In this document: piece after piece, positions 1 through 10,849 of the stretch
Layout: the number at the start of each line of letters is the position of its first letter
Numbering within the stretch: position 1 is the first letter of the stretch
Assembly: GCA_019188255.1 (NCBI GenBank)
Contig: JAETXT010000008.1
Span: forward strand, 186,001-250,000
Reading direction: 5' to 3'
Origin: Verticillium longisporum
Lineage: Eukaryota; Ascomycota; Sordariomycetes; Glomerellales; Plectosphaerellaceae
Length of the DNA stretch: 64,000 bases
Program-made: the position numbers and the translations under genes
Notes under the pieces: model-generated
Database searches by the model: none
What the model was told of the DNA's origin: nothing
Seen by the model: only the letters and a program-made list of their open reading frames with translations

Positions 1-936
1 TCGTGAGTTGTAGAATGAAGAGCCATGGTCTGAATTCATTACAACATGGGCTGACTTCCGCCTTCAGCTCGGCTCTCTACAGTACCTCATCTCATGGTAT
101 GGTATGGGCAAGACATCGGTAAAAAGCCGTATCAACTTGCCCGGCCGCCTTGCGTGGTTCCTCATGGAGATTCCGGGCTTCTCCATACTACTCTATGTCA
201 TGAGAACGCTGCCCGGCCTCTCCGGCGTCACGGACCTTCCGTGGCAGAACAAAGTGCTTGCCGGTCTTTTTGTGCGTCGAACCCCCTTGGCTGCGGAGGC
301 GCGCCTGTCGCTGACGCGCTCTCTCTCTCTCATTCTCAGGTCATTCACTACTCATATCGCGCAGTAATTTTCCCCTTCATCCAGCCGTCCATGTCTCCGA
401 TCCATCCGCTCGTCGCCATGCTCGCCACGAGCTTCCAGCTCGTCAACGGCACCTGCATAGGCGCCTACCTGGCGGCGTACGGGCCGACCACTGAGGCGCA
501 GTGGTCCGCCGCCCTCGCGCCGTTTGGCACCGCGCAGTTCGTCGCTGGCATCGCCGTCTTTTACTTCGGCCTCATCGGCAACTACTTTCACGATGAGGAG
601 CTGCGCGAGATCCGCCGCGTAGAGCAGCGGCGACAGGAACGCGTCGCCCGCGAAAAGCAGCAGAACGGAGACGCCAGACCGACTGTCGACAAGCACTACC
701 GCGTGCCCAACACCTTGTTGTTCAGGTACATGCTGTACCCTCACTATCTTTGCGAGTGGATTGAGTGGTTCGGTTTCTGGATGGCCTCCGGCTGGTCCGT
801 CCCTGCGCGTGCTTTCCTCATTAATGAGATTGCCGCCATGCTTCCGAGAGCCATCAAGGGACGAAAGTGGTACGCCGAGCAGTTTGGAGAGGACAAGATT
901 CGCAAGAAGTGGGCAGTTCTGCCGGGGCTCTACTAA
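1..936 (+). CDS. Steroid 5-alpha-reductase family membrane enzyme, 5' end outside window
   Basis: This is the C-terminal part of a 3-oxo-5-alpha-steroid 4-dehydrogenase (DET2/SRD5A-like) protein, an ER-membrane NADPH-dependent reductase family. A codon ends at base 2. It is followed by a GTGAGT donor (3–8), a CTGAC branch site (51–55) and a CAG acceptor at 67. The second exon, 68–271, reads LGSLQYLISWYGMGKTSV and then the LPGRLAW block. A 68-bp phase-0 intron (272–339) leads to the last exon, 340–936. That exon holds HYSYR, the PHYLCEWIEW block and the C-terminal PRAIKGRKWY region, ending in LPGLY as in family members. Several hydrophobic segments are visible. The natural substrate cannot be read from sequence; fungal members are mostly uncharacterised. 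The reading frame starting at base 94 runs through the first intron and is not the real N terminus. Confidence 0.85.
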
Positions 937-1235
937 CGAATTTAAATGTCAGCTGCCGAATCTGGAGGTCCTGGGCGAGACGTAGTGAGGGCTCCATGCA
1001 TACATTCACTCGCTTGCGTCAAGTTTTTAACCGTTCTGCATGACCAAGACCGGTGGACAAAAAAGACCCAGAGTTACATCTTGCGGGAACGTCACGCAAA
1101 GCACCCTTAAGCTGTTGTGAAAGTTCTGGTATTATTTCGCTAGCATATGAACCCCTTTACTCCCAGAAAGACCCCAAACGCCCAATGAATACCCCTCGCT
1201 CGAATGTCTGATGCGAAACCCTCAGGGGGCATCGT

Positions 1236-3064
1236 TTAGCTTGTGCGCGTCACCTTGCCGCCGAGACCACTGGTGCAGGTCACGGAGGTAGGCTGCTTGA
1301 TGCTCCGTGCGTTGTAGTTCCACACACCGTTCGCGCCAGCAGTCATGGTGACACCGTTCGTGGGGCCGTTTCTGTTGGTGTAGCTCAGCTTCATGGCGAC
1401 CTTGGAATCGGTGCTGCTGGACCGGCATGAAATGGTCAGAGTGCCGCCACCGGAAGAAACCCAGGTGAAGGTCGGCATAGTAACTACATCGTTGGTGGTT
1501 GCGGGAGGGGTAGTCGCGCCGCCACCAGTAGTGCCTCCGCCAGTGGTGCCTCCGCCGGTGGTGCCGCCGCCAGTGGTGCCGCCACCGGTTGCGGGAGGCT
1601 CCTCTGTGGCAGGGGGTGGGCACTTGGTCGGATCAGACACAGTAACACCGGACTGGGGGAATGGGTTGAGAGGTCCCCAAAGGTTGTTCTTGTCGTCGTA
1701 GCCCAGGCCCTTGGTGAGAGTAGGGAAGCTACGGTAGTTGTTGGGGAACGGAGCGAGGCCCGGGGTCGTGGCCTCGGCCTGGATCCACTCAGACACGGGC
1801 ATGACGTACTGACCGGCCAGGATGCCGTTCTTGGTCTTGCGCGTGCCTGTGCCGGCGACGATGCGGTACTCGCGCGTGTACTCCTGGGTTTGCGTTGCCT
1901 TGACACGGTAATCAAATTTGTTACGGGCGGAGCCAGCAATCATGCTGGTGGCGGCGACCTCGCGATCTGTGATCTTGCCAGTGCAAGGATCCACGTCCAT
2001 GGCATAGACCTTGATGGGGTTGACATTGGCAGAACCGTCAGAAGTGACTCCGATGAACTATTCTGGTCAGTCGAGGAGCTCATGATGACAGGTGCTAGAG
2101 GCTTACCCTGATCTGAGCTGTCTCTTGGTCGCCGTTGCTGGAGAAGACGCCAATAATAGCATCCTCCATGCGAATGTAGGTAGGAACTCCAGTGGTGGTG
2201 ATCTGCACGTTGCTTACGACCATGTTGTAGACGACGATCTCGCCGTCTACCTGAATGCCGCTGTATTCGAGATAGTCACCAGGGACGATTGGAGCCATGA
2301 CAAGAGGGTCAGGGGCAGGGCTGCATCGGGTTGTGTCAGCACATGAGAGTCATAGGGCGAAAACCCGTGGATGAACTTACAAGTTGCCCTGCTTGCTACC
2401 GCCAGTGAGAGTCGGTCGGTTGCTCTGAGGGCACAGAGGGTCGTCCGCCTTCCTGGGCACGCACATGGGGAAGCCAGAGAAGGCGGTGATGCTGGGGTTG
2501 GCATCATCGGCTGTGAAGAATGGCTGCGCAGTGTAGCCAGCCGAGTAGACGGCGTTGGGATCATTGATGCGAATGGTTGGTCCGCCCTTGATCTTGATGC
2601 GACCATCAAAGCTGACAGTGTCAACGAAGCCGGTGGCGCCGGCGAGGAGGTACTGTGCGATGGAGATCTGGGCAGCAATGGGCGTGCCACCGACAATGTT
2701 GCCGGTCACCTCAACCTCATACTCATCAAATGCAGCACTGCCACCGGCAAAGTCCTTGAAGCCAACCCACGCGGCTGGGAACTGAATCTGTAGGTTCTTG
2801 GGCACTGTGACACTGTGGCCGCTGACACGGATGGTGCCGCCCGAGTTGAAGTCTGTGGACGAGGCCGTCGCACTTGTGGCTTTCGTCAGCACGATCAACG
2901 GCGGAGGAGGCTTGTACAAGTCTGTGTGACTTGCACAAGGAAAGATAGAAGACTTACCCTTCGAAGGCGCCGTTGTAGGTAAAGGGAACGTCCTGAGCGT
3001 TGACCCCAAGGACTGAAAAGGTTACGCCTGCAACGGCCAGCAGGATAGATCGAGCTGAAGGCAT
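1236..3064 (-). CDS. Secreted protein with Thr/Gly pentapeptide repeat, function unknown
   Basis: Four exons, 3064–2958, 2872–2381, 2320–2107 and 2057–1236, give 544 residues. Donors are GTAAGT, GTAAGT and GTAAGC. The first acceptor (AAG at 2873) was chosen by reading frame and is the least certain junction. The N terminus MPSARSILLAVAGVTFSVLG is a clear signal peptide, ending near VNAQ. The middle is globular, rich in beta-prone residues and has few cysteines. Around bases 1500–1600 a run of GGGTT units forms a flexible linker. It is followed by a C-terminal domain of about 80 residues with two cysteines (motifs TISCRSS and VTCTSG). I do not recognise the fold. The layout of globular domain, low-complexity linker and small C-terminal module suggests an extracellular or wall-associated protein. 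It converges with the reductase gene across a 299-bp gap. Confidence 0.72.
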
Positions 3065-6038
3065 GGGTCTGGTTGGTGCCGACACCAGTATGTATTTTCT
3101 GATAAGTAACTTGATTTCGAGGTGTAAATGAGATGATTAAGGAGCAGGCGATGATGGTCTGAAGAGATGCTTCTTCTCGAAACCAAATCTGGGGGATTCT
3201 TGGCTGGTATTTGAAGATATCTTTGGGCATCCAAAAACGGCTGCAAGTCCAACACAACACCAGGATATTCATCCCCGTGAGCTTCATGTCGGCTGCCGGT
3301 AGTTCCAAGGGGCCCATGTCAGGAAAGACATGCACGGCGACATGATAGAGGTGTAGGAAGCGACCCCGGAATCTAGACCGGGATGGCCCACCGGGCGTCG
3401 CCCGAGTATCTGGATGCCTTAGTCCAGTCCAGAACCAGAGGTCGGCTGAACTTCACGTGGGTGGGCATACGGATCGAGAATAGCGACTGGGGGTATTGTC
3501 GCTAGAGAGGCCGTGGGCTTGCATGTTCCACGAGGCAAATCAAGTCCGCATGGGCACTGGTGCTGCTGGTAAGCGGGATCCAGGTCGACCTCATACTGAG
3601 CGGAAGCTCCCCGCGGAGTGACCGGCTAGAACGTGGGATAAAGATTAAGTTCAAGCTAATGTAAATCACCTAGCCCTGATAACAAGATGCAGTACGGACC
3701 AGAATGGACCTTGCCCCTTATGGCGGCTCAGCAAAGCCGGTCGTCTGTTCTGGCCTGCCTTGTGGACAGGACCCTTTGCCGGGTGCTCCAATGCGGTTAG
3801 ACTAGGTGGCTACGGGGCATTTGGTTCGGTAGTGGGTGTGCTCGATTCGCGACTGCGGCCCTAGTCAGGCGTCGGCAATTTTGTCTCTGTCACCGCTGGC
3901 GATCACGTACCGAAGATGTGGTTGCATTCCCAGCGAGCGAGCTGCCACGGACAATTGTGGGATGCAGCTTATCGGAGGGAAACATGTCAGTGGATATCTC
4001 AGCTCACAATACCACACGCACGATCCTATTCATTTTGCCTCCATGCTATATCGAGACATTGTAGGCGAGCTGAGGCTTCTCGTATCGTCCCATGCTGTGA
4101 GGCTTTCAGGCGCTCGCTAGCGGCCGGTTGTTGTCGATCCGACGTGTCGGGCGAGCAAGAGAAAAGCAGTGCGGGCGGTGGGATCGGCGTCCTCCGAATA
4201 AGCAAGTCAGTGATCAAGCAATGGCCAGGCGCTCGCCTTCTGATCCCTTCCATTCGTTCACATTGCTTCACGGCCGTTTCTGACGCCTCCCCGACGCCAA
4301 CAGCCCCTCGAGAAGTGCGGCATCGATGGCATGATGACTTGGCGATACTTCTGCATGCTGCATCGATTTATGGGCGTTGGCCTTGCAGTGACAGCGCCAA
4401 ACACCACATTGCCTGACACTTCATCACCAGGATCACCATGGCACTGGTTCTCCGCCTCCCCGTATGCCGTTGGTCCTCTGTTGCACTCCTGACTGCCAGC
4501 CTGCCAGCCTCCCAGCTGGAGGGCTCTAGCGGCAGTAAGAAGGATCATGATGCCAATGATTGGGTAGTATCCCGAGACTAGCGAGCGGGAGAGGAACAGG
4601 GGGGTCCAGGGGCAGGGGTAGGCCTGGACAACATGGCTGACCCCAGGTTGTTGGATACCACGAGGCCGAATGAAGCGCTCATCAGCGAGTCTATTTTCTT
4701 GGGAGCTTCTTCCCGTGACTCGAGAAGTCAAGGCTGGACCAGTCAGCCCTCTGCTGACTACAGAGGATGAACCAATGGCGGCTCTAGCGTTGTCCCTATT
4801 CCGGCGTTGCCTACCAAGCTTCGCACTATCGAAAGGGTGCATGGCACGGCTGTTGGGCTGAACGACGCGCCACTTGGACCTTTCTTTGTGTTGCTGGCCG
4901 CATCTGGACATTGTCTCTTGTGCTAGGCAAAGAAGAACAAAGTCAAGCTCCCGAAAATAGGGCAAGACGTGAAGCCGTGAGTAATCTCGCCTAGATGGTG
5001 ATTCCAGCTCCCCGGATCTTGCCCCAACTGATGCCCCAGATTCTTGGCCTCTTGGCCTCTTGGCCACACGTGTCGACTCTAGATCGCCGTGATGGGGCTC
5101 GCACAAAGAGATTCTCCTCCCAGCTATCCGGTCGTCGGGGCCCAGAACCGTTCGCTTGTCTTACGGTTGAAGCCGCCGAGGGTCCGGCAACATGGTATTC
5201 AGGCACACCAAGGGCAAAGTGTGAGCTTTGGCCTCGTAATCGACCACAGGTAGAGTCGAAGCTTGGAGCATCAGGCTATGTTGGCTCTTTATTCCATGGC
5301 TCTCAACCCAACACCCCTACTGTCAGCCTCTCACTCTCACGCCTCGCCGCCGCCTAACGCCCCATGGCCCCCATTAAGCACCATACCTGGTCCTCTAGTC
5401 GAATGGATGCAGGCCCTATCTGGTCTAGTGTCAGCCTCCATCATCTGCTGGACCGCCATCTCGCCTACCTGGCCCGGCCGCGGGGCCGACATGTCGGACG
5501 CCGTCAAATCTGCACGTCGTTGGGTTGCAGGCCTGTCTTGTCTCAGTTATGACAGGAGCTTTGTACGATGGGGAGCTGGTCTGGACTGTTCCCTCGCTCC
5601 AAAGGGCCTTCACCGCTCGCGTGAGCTTATTATGAACGGTCTATCGAGCGAGCTGAGAAAACAAAAGCTTGAGTCACCTATCCGAGGATGTGTCTGGGCC
5701 ATGTTGGAGTCGATGATGGGTCGATTCATCGGATAGGGGGCGGCAGGCCGAGATGCGGACTCCCCGTGGCCAAATTCCCTCGTCGTGCTCGAGATGGACT
5801 GGGTCAATGAGTTGTTCAAATACCCCCTCAAGGATCCCGTGTCTTGACATCGATATTTGCTCAAACAGCCTCCTGACCACAGCCTCCCCAAGCCCTCAAC
5901 TGCCACGCCGGATCCCCCCATCTCCCGAAGCTCCTGGAGTCTGGCCTACCCCTTCGTCTCGGGATATCCTCTAAGCCCTGTGGCTTGCAGCCGCCGCACT
6001 GGTCGCTTTCTCACCCTTCTCTGCCTCTTTTCTTCACA
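3065..6038. other. Intergenic region, no supported gene
   Basis: This region lies between the start of the secreted-protein gene and the start of the multicopper oxidase, so it should hold two divergent promoters. Open frames here, including an 846-base one on the minus strand at 4258–5106, show no signal peptide, domain or plausible splice structure. A short tandem of the unit TTGGCCTC occurs at about 5043–5065. I see no tRNA, rRNA or transposon. Confidence 0.6.
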
Positions 6039-8016
6039 ATGGTTCAGCTTTCGCTGCGCCAGACCTTTGTGGTCTTTCTTTCTCTGGCCTCCGAGTCGGT
6101 AGCCAAGGACTGGCTCAGTCCTGAATACAAGTGGCTCTATCAATTCCCCCTTCCCATCCCCCCTGTGAAGCAGGAGAAATGGTACGACCCTCTGCAAGCC
6201 GTATCCTTTATACTCGTTCACGGCACTCATAATGTCACAGGCCAAGCCAAACCATCGTCAACCCTGTCACCAAGCAAAAGGTTAAGTATTATGAGGTTGA
6301 GATCAAGGAGTTCACCTCTCAGGTGTATCCCAATAAGAAGCCTACCAAGCTTGTCGGTTACGACGGTATTTCGCCTGGGCCAACCTTTCTAGAGGAGCGC
6401 GATGGCGAGTCGGTCGTCCGCTTCATTAACCACGCCAAGATGGCCAACTCTGTTCATCTTCACGGGTCCTACTCTGTACGTCAATACTGACCGGTACTCG
6501 TGCTGGTGGACTACCATACTGACTCTGTCCAGCGCACTCCCTTTGATGGTTGGGCTGAAGATACCACGGAGCCTGGCGAGTACAAGGACTACTACTACCC
6601 CAACTGCCAGAACGGCCGCATGATGTGGTATCATGACCATGCCATCGACCACACGGCTGAGAATGCGTACTTTGGCCAGGCAGGTGCCTACCTGGTTCAT
6701 GACGCTGCAGAAGATGCCCTCGGCTTGCCTAGCGGCTACGGCAAGTACGACATTCCCATGATTCTGTCGGCCAAGGCACGTCTGATCTTCCAATCCTGCC
6801 ACACTATCCCAGTCACTGACATGGCATAGCAATACAACTCGGATGGCAGCCTATTTTCGCCGGCCGGTGTGGATGACAGTCTCTATGGCGACGTCATTCA
6901 CGTTAATGGTCAGCCGTGGCCGTACTTCAAGGTCGAGCCGCGCAAGTACCGCCTCCGCTTCCTCAACGCTGCCATCTCGCGCACGTTCTTCCTCTACTTT
7001 GAGTCCAGCAAGAAGCCGGGCACGAAGCTCGACTTCCAAGTCATCGCCTCAGACAGGGCCTGCTGACGAGCCCCCAAAACGCCAAGGACCTCTACATCTC
7101 CATGGCCGAGCGGTACGAGGTGGTCTTTGACTTTACCAACTTCAAGGGCCAGAACGTAACGCTCCGCAACACCAAGGATTTTGCCCCCGACAAGGACTTC
7201 TTGCACACCGACAAGGTGATGCGCTTTGTCGTCGCCGGCAACGGCCCCGCCGACTCGTCCAACGTTCCCACGGCGCTGCGCAAGGTCGACTTCCCCCCGC
7301 ACAAGCAGGGCGTCGACCACCACTTCCTCTTCCATCGCCAGGGAAGCGACTGGCGCATCAACGGCGTCACCTTCGCCGACGTCAAGAACCGCGTGCTCGC
7401 CAGGCCCAAGCGTGGCCTCGTCGAGGTCTGGGAGCTCGAGAACTCGTCTGGCGGCTGGAGTCACCCGATCCATATTCACCTCGTCGACTTCCGGGTCCTC
7501 AAGCGCACCGGCGGCAAGCGTCAAAAGGTGTACAACTACGAGGCCGAGGGTCTCAAGGACGTTGTCTGGCTGGGCCCCGGTGAAACAGTGACAGTTGAGG
7601 CCCACTACGCCCCTTGGCCCGGCGTCTACATGTTTCACTGCCACAACCTGATCCACGAGGACCATGAGATGATGGCCGCCTTCAACGTCAGCGTGCTCGA
7701 GGACCTTGGCTACCCTGAGACGGCCTTTGCCGACCCCATGGAGGCCGACTACCGCGCCCGCAAGGAGATCTCGAGCGGCTCGACGTACCTCTCAGTCAAG
7801 GACCGCGTCGAGCAGCTGGCCAAGCTCGAGCCCTACAACCACCACGGCGACGTCGATGGCTGGCTCTCGTCATACTGGGCCACCAAGGGTAACGCCGTCG
7901 CCACGACTACGGTCAAGACGTCGACCGCGGCAAAGGCCACCGCCACGAAGAAGGCCAGGGACATGCGCGTGCATGCCCGTGAGCTGCCCAAACGCACTGA
8001 CGCCCCTGAAGCGTGA
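6039..8016 (+). pseudogene. Multicopper oxidase (bilirubin-oxidase type), interrupted by a one-base frameshift
   Basis: Exons 6039–6181, 6241–6475, 6533–6775 and 6830–8016 encode about 602 residues. A signal peptide (MVQLSLRQTFVVFLSLASES) is followed by three cupredoxin domains. All copper-binding signatures are present: HLHG, WYHDHA, HPIHIHLVDF and HCHNLIHEDHEMM. They match the bilirubin oxidase/CotA-like branch rather than classical laccases. Members oxidise phenolic or tetrapyrrole substrates with O2 reduced to water. The third intron (6776–6829) has a GC donor. After the codon GAC at 7052–7054 the frame runs into TGA at 7064–7066, while clear homologous sequence (GLLTSPQNAKDL) continues one base out of phase to 8016. 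One base seems missing at about 7055–7057, and no intron of usable length fits there. The gene is either inactivated or the base is a sequence error; the rest is intact. Confidence 0.78.
6776..6829 (+). other. GC–AG intron in the oxidase gene
   Basis: A 54-bp intron begins GCACGT after AAG and ends in CATAG, with a CACTGAC branch site near 6814–6820. Both flanking exons are phase 0 and join as SAK–QYNSDG, which continues the oxidase reading frame. No GT donor near this point would keep the frame. Confidence 0.75.
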
Positions 8017-8639
8017 GCACGCGACCTGTTCTGATCGAACGACGGACATATTGGAGACGAAAATAATCAACCCATAATCTAATGTTATTGTTTCGAGGCG
8101 TTCTGGGGGTGTATTTGTATCCGGCTTCACGAAATGCCATATCACGCCATCGGCCCTCGTGCCAACCACGATAGGTTCCTCCAACACTACAGGGGGTGGA
8201 GTTTGGCGTTTGGCTTAGTAGTCCTCCATCTTTAGAATAGTAATCACACACTCTCTTAGTTCATAAGCAATGCTGCAATCACCTGTAGCTTATCCTGGGC
8301 TCACGCGCATTCGATCTTATGCATCACGTTCCGTCGCGTCATAGTAAGATGATTCCCTTTCCTAAGCAGACATTCACAAAACAAGCAAAGTCATGAAAGC
8401 GAAAGGGAAAAAAAAATCATTACCCCGAAGCGGGTTAACGTCTAAATACACTGCACCGCGCAGTTGGCCGCAAGCCAAAGTATGCAACCCGCCCAATCCA
8501 AACGCCAAAAAAGGTATCTCAAACAACGAGCCAGCTTTTTACAGTCTTCCAGCGTCGTGTGTATGGGCGCTGTCCCTCAACTCTCTTCCTCGTACACTTG
8601 CTCTCCCTTGCATCTTCGGTCGCATTCGTCTGCAGCTGC
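8017..8639. other. Convergent 3' intergenic region
   Basis: These 623 bases lie between the 3' ends of the oxidase (+) and glycerol-3-phosphate dehydrogenase (-) genes. They are AT-richer than the flanks and hold an A9 run at about 8408–8416, consistent with 3' UTR sequence. No gene is seen. Confidence 0.6.
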
Positions 8640-10849
8640 TTACACCTGGTTGGGTGTCTCCTTCTTAGCCAGCACGGTGCCGGTGCTCAGCTCTTGGAGA
8701 GCGCTACCAGCGCGAACTGAGCTGGGCGCGTACTTCTCCTCGGAAGTGACCTTGTTGTGAAGACCCTTGATTACCTCCTCACGAGTGATGCTGAGCTTAT
8801 CACTGGACAGACCCATGGACTTGAGGAAGTGCACCGACTCGGTCCACTCGTGCTTCTTGCGAGCGTCGGACCACTTGAGCTCGTCGGCCATGACGTCGAT
8901 GACCTTGGGAAGAGAGCCGAGAGCGGCATTGACATCGAGGAAGGCGAGGCGGGTGCGGCGGGCGATGATGTCGGAGGCGGTCTGCGCAGCCTCCTGGCGG
9001 ATGCCGTAGCGAATCTCGCCATCAATGAAGGGGTACGCAGCGGCAAGGCGGTTGGCGGGGCGGGCGGATCCAGAGGAACCAAACTCGGCAGCGGCAACGT
9101 CCCAAGCGCGATCACCGTAGTTGGTGGCGAGGTGGTGAGCGACGTCAGCATCGAAGCCGTACGACTCGGACAGTTGGGCAGGAAGCTTGTTGGAGAAGCC
9201 ATGAGCACCAGCAAGGCGGATCTGGCGGGTCGTGCAGGCGGTAGAGGTGGTCCACTTGAATTGACCGTCACCGGCTCCGCTAATATCGGGCATGGACATG
9301 GTCTGGGGGCTGAGCTTGAAAGTGTTGATGGCCTCGTCGACGGCGTCCTCGGCCATCTGGCGGTAGGTGGTCCACTTGCCACCAGCGCAGGTGAGGAGAC
9401 CAGAATCGGAGACGGTGACGAGGTGGCTGCGGACGAGCGATTCAGTGTTCTTGGCGTTGGGGTCCTTGACGAGAGGGCGGATGCCTGTGATGATCAATTA
9501 GCTCATGGTCTGTCGCGGGCCGCTTTCTCATCTAACCCCAGTTTTCCGAGTGAGGTTTCCGGTTTTCATCGAAACGAGCAAGAAGTGGGGGCATGTCACG
9601 GTGTGCACTTACCAGACCAGGTAGCGAGAATGTCGGAGCGAGTAAGGTTGGTTCCGGGCGTCAGAAGCTTGCTGACCTCCTTCAGAATGAAATCGACCTC
9701 ATCCTGCTGGGCGACCGGCTCGCGCTCCACGGCGCAGGGGTTGTCGGTGGTACCGGCGACCGTGAGGCCCTGCCAGGGGAGGACAAAGACAACGCGACCG
9801 TCGGAAGTAGCAGCATCGAGAATTCCCATACCCTTCGGGCTGAGGTGAGCGGGCAGCATGATGTGGGCACCGGAGCTGGGCGCGACGAGGGCCTTGCGGG
9901 AGGGATCGTCCATGCGCTCAATGGCGTCGGTGAAGGGTCCGGTAGCGTTGATGACACCCTTGGCACGAACCGTGAACTCGCGAGCGCCCTCGGCGTCGCC
10001 ATTGACAGAAGAAATGACATCGCGAATGCGAGCGCCGCGAATCTTGCCCTCGGCGTCCTTTTCGAGCTGGGTGACCTCGGCGTGGTTGACCATGGTGACG
10101 CCGTACATGGCAGCGGTCATGGCGATAGAGACGTTCATGCGGGAGTCGTTGTGCTGGCCGTCGTAGTAGACGAGGGCGCCCTTGAGCGTATCCTTCTTCA
10201 GCAGAGGGAAGGCCTCGAGCGCCTTGCTCTTGGACAGGTAGTAGGAGCTCTCCAGGCCCTGAGAACCGGCGAGAAGATCGTAGGCCTTGGTGCCGGCCCA
10301 GAAGTAAGGCGCCTGCCACCACCTCTGCAGAGGCAGCAGGATGGGCAGGGAGACCGACAGGTGAGGCGCAATCTCGAGGAAGGTCTTGCGCTCACGCAGG
10401 GCCTCCATGACGAGCTGCAGTTGGGGGTAATCGAGGTTCCAAAAGGCCTTTTCGAGGTAGCGCACGCCGCCGTGCACGAGCTTGGTGCTCTTGCTGCTGG
10501 TGCCGCTGCTAAAGTCGTCACGCTCAACGAGAGCGACGTTGAGACCACGAGTCGCGGCATCGAGAGCGATGCCGGTACCGGTCGCTCCACCACCAATAAT
10601 GAGCAGGTCATACTCTTCGGAATCGGAGCTGTGACGGCGGAGGTCGGCGAGCTGGTCGGCGCGGCTCTTGAGCGAAGGGAATTGGGGCGGAATAATGACG
10701 CCCTTGGCGTCTCTCTTGAGCTCAACGGCGGGCGTGTCGAAGTTGGTCTTGTGAGAGAAGCTCGAAAAGGCAATGGCACCACCAGTGGTGGCCACAGCGG
10801 CGACGGCCGCGACGCCGAGCGGCTTCCTCAGCCCCGCGAAGCGCGCCAT
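8640..10849 (-). CDS. GUT2: FAD-dependent glycerol-3-phosphate dehydrogenase, mitochondrial
   Basis: Two exons, 10849–9613 and 9484–8640, flank a 128-bp phase-1 intron with a GTAAGT donor. They encode 693 residues. The enzyme oxidises sn-glycerol 3-phosphate to dihydroxyacetone phosphate and passes electrons to ubiquinone at the outer face of the inner mitochondrial membrane. The N terminus (MARFAGLRKPLGVAAVAAVA) is basic and then hydrophobic, as expected for a presequence plus membrane anchor. The FAD-binding motif LLIIGGGATGTGIALD lies near residues 82–97, followed by SSGTSSKSTKLVHGGVRYLE. Further conserved blocks are GQHNDSRMN, VINATGPFTD and CAGGKWTTYR. No EF-hand extension is present, as in yeast Gut2. 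Open frame continues upstream of 10849, but the chosen ATG gives the expected targeting sequence. It lies next to the glycerol channel on the same strand, and near glycerol kinase. Confidence 0.95.

Noticed and set aside
4258..5106. A 282-codon open frame on the minus strand
   Set aside because: It has an irregular composition rich in Arg, Ser and Gly, no signal peptide or domain, and overlapping frames on the other strand.
7031..7060. A small intron hiding the oxidase frameshift
   Set aside because: The only GT–AG pairs near the break are under 25 bases apart, far below the shortest fungal introns.
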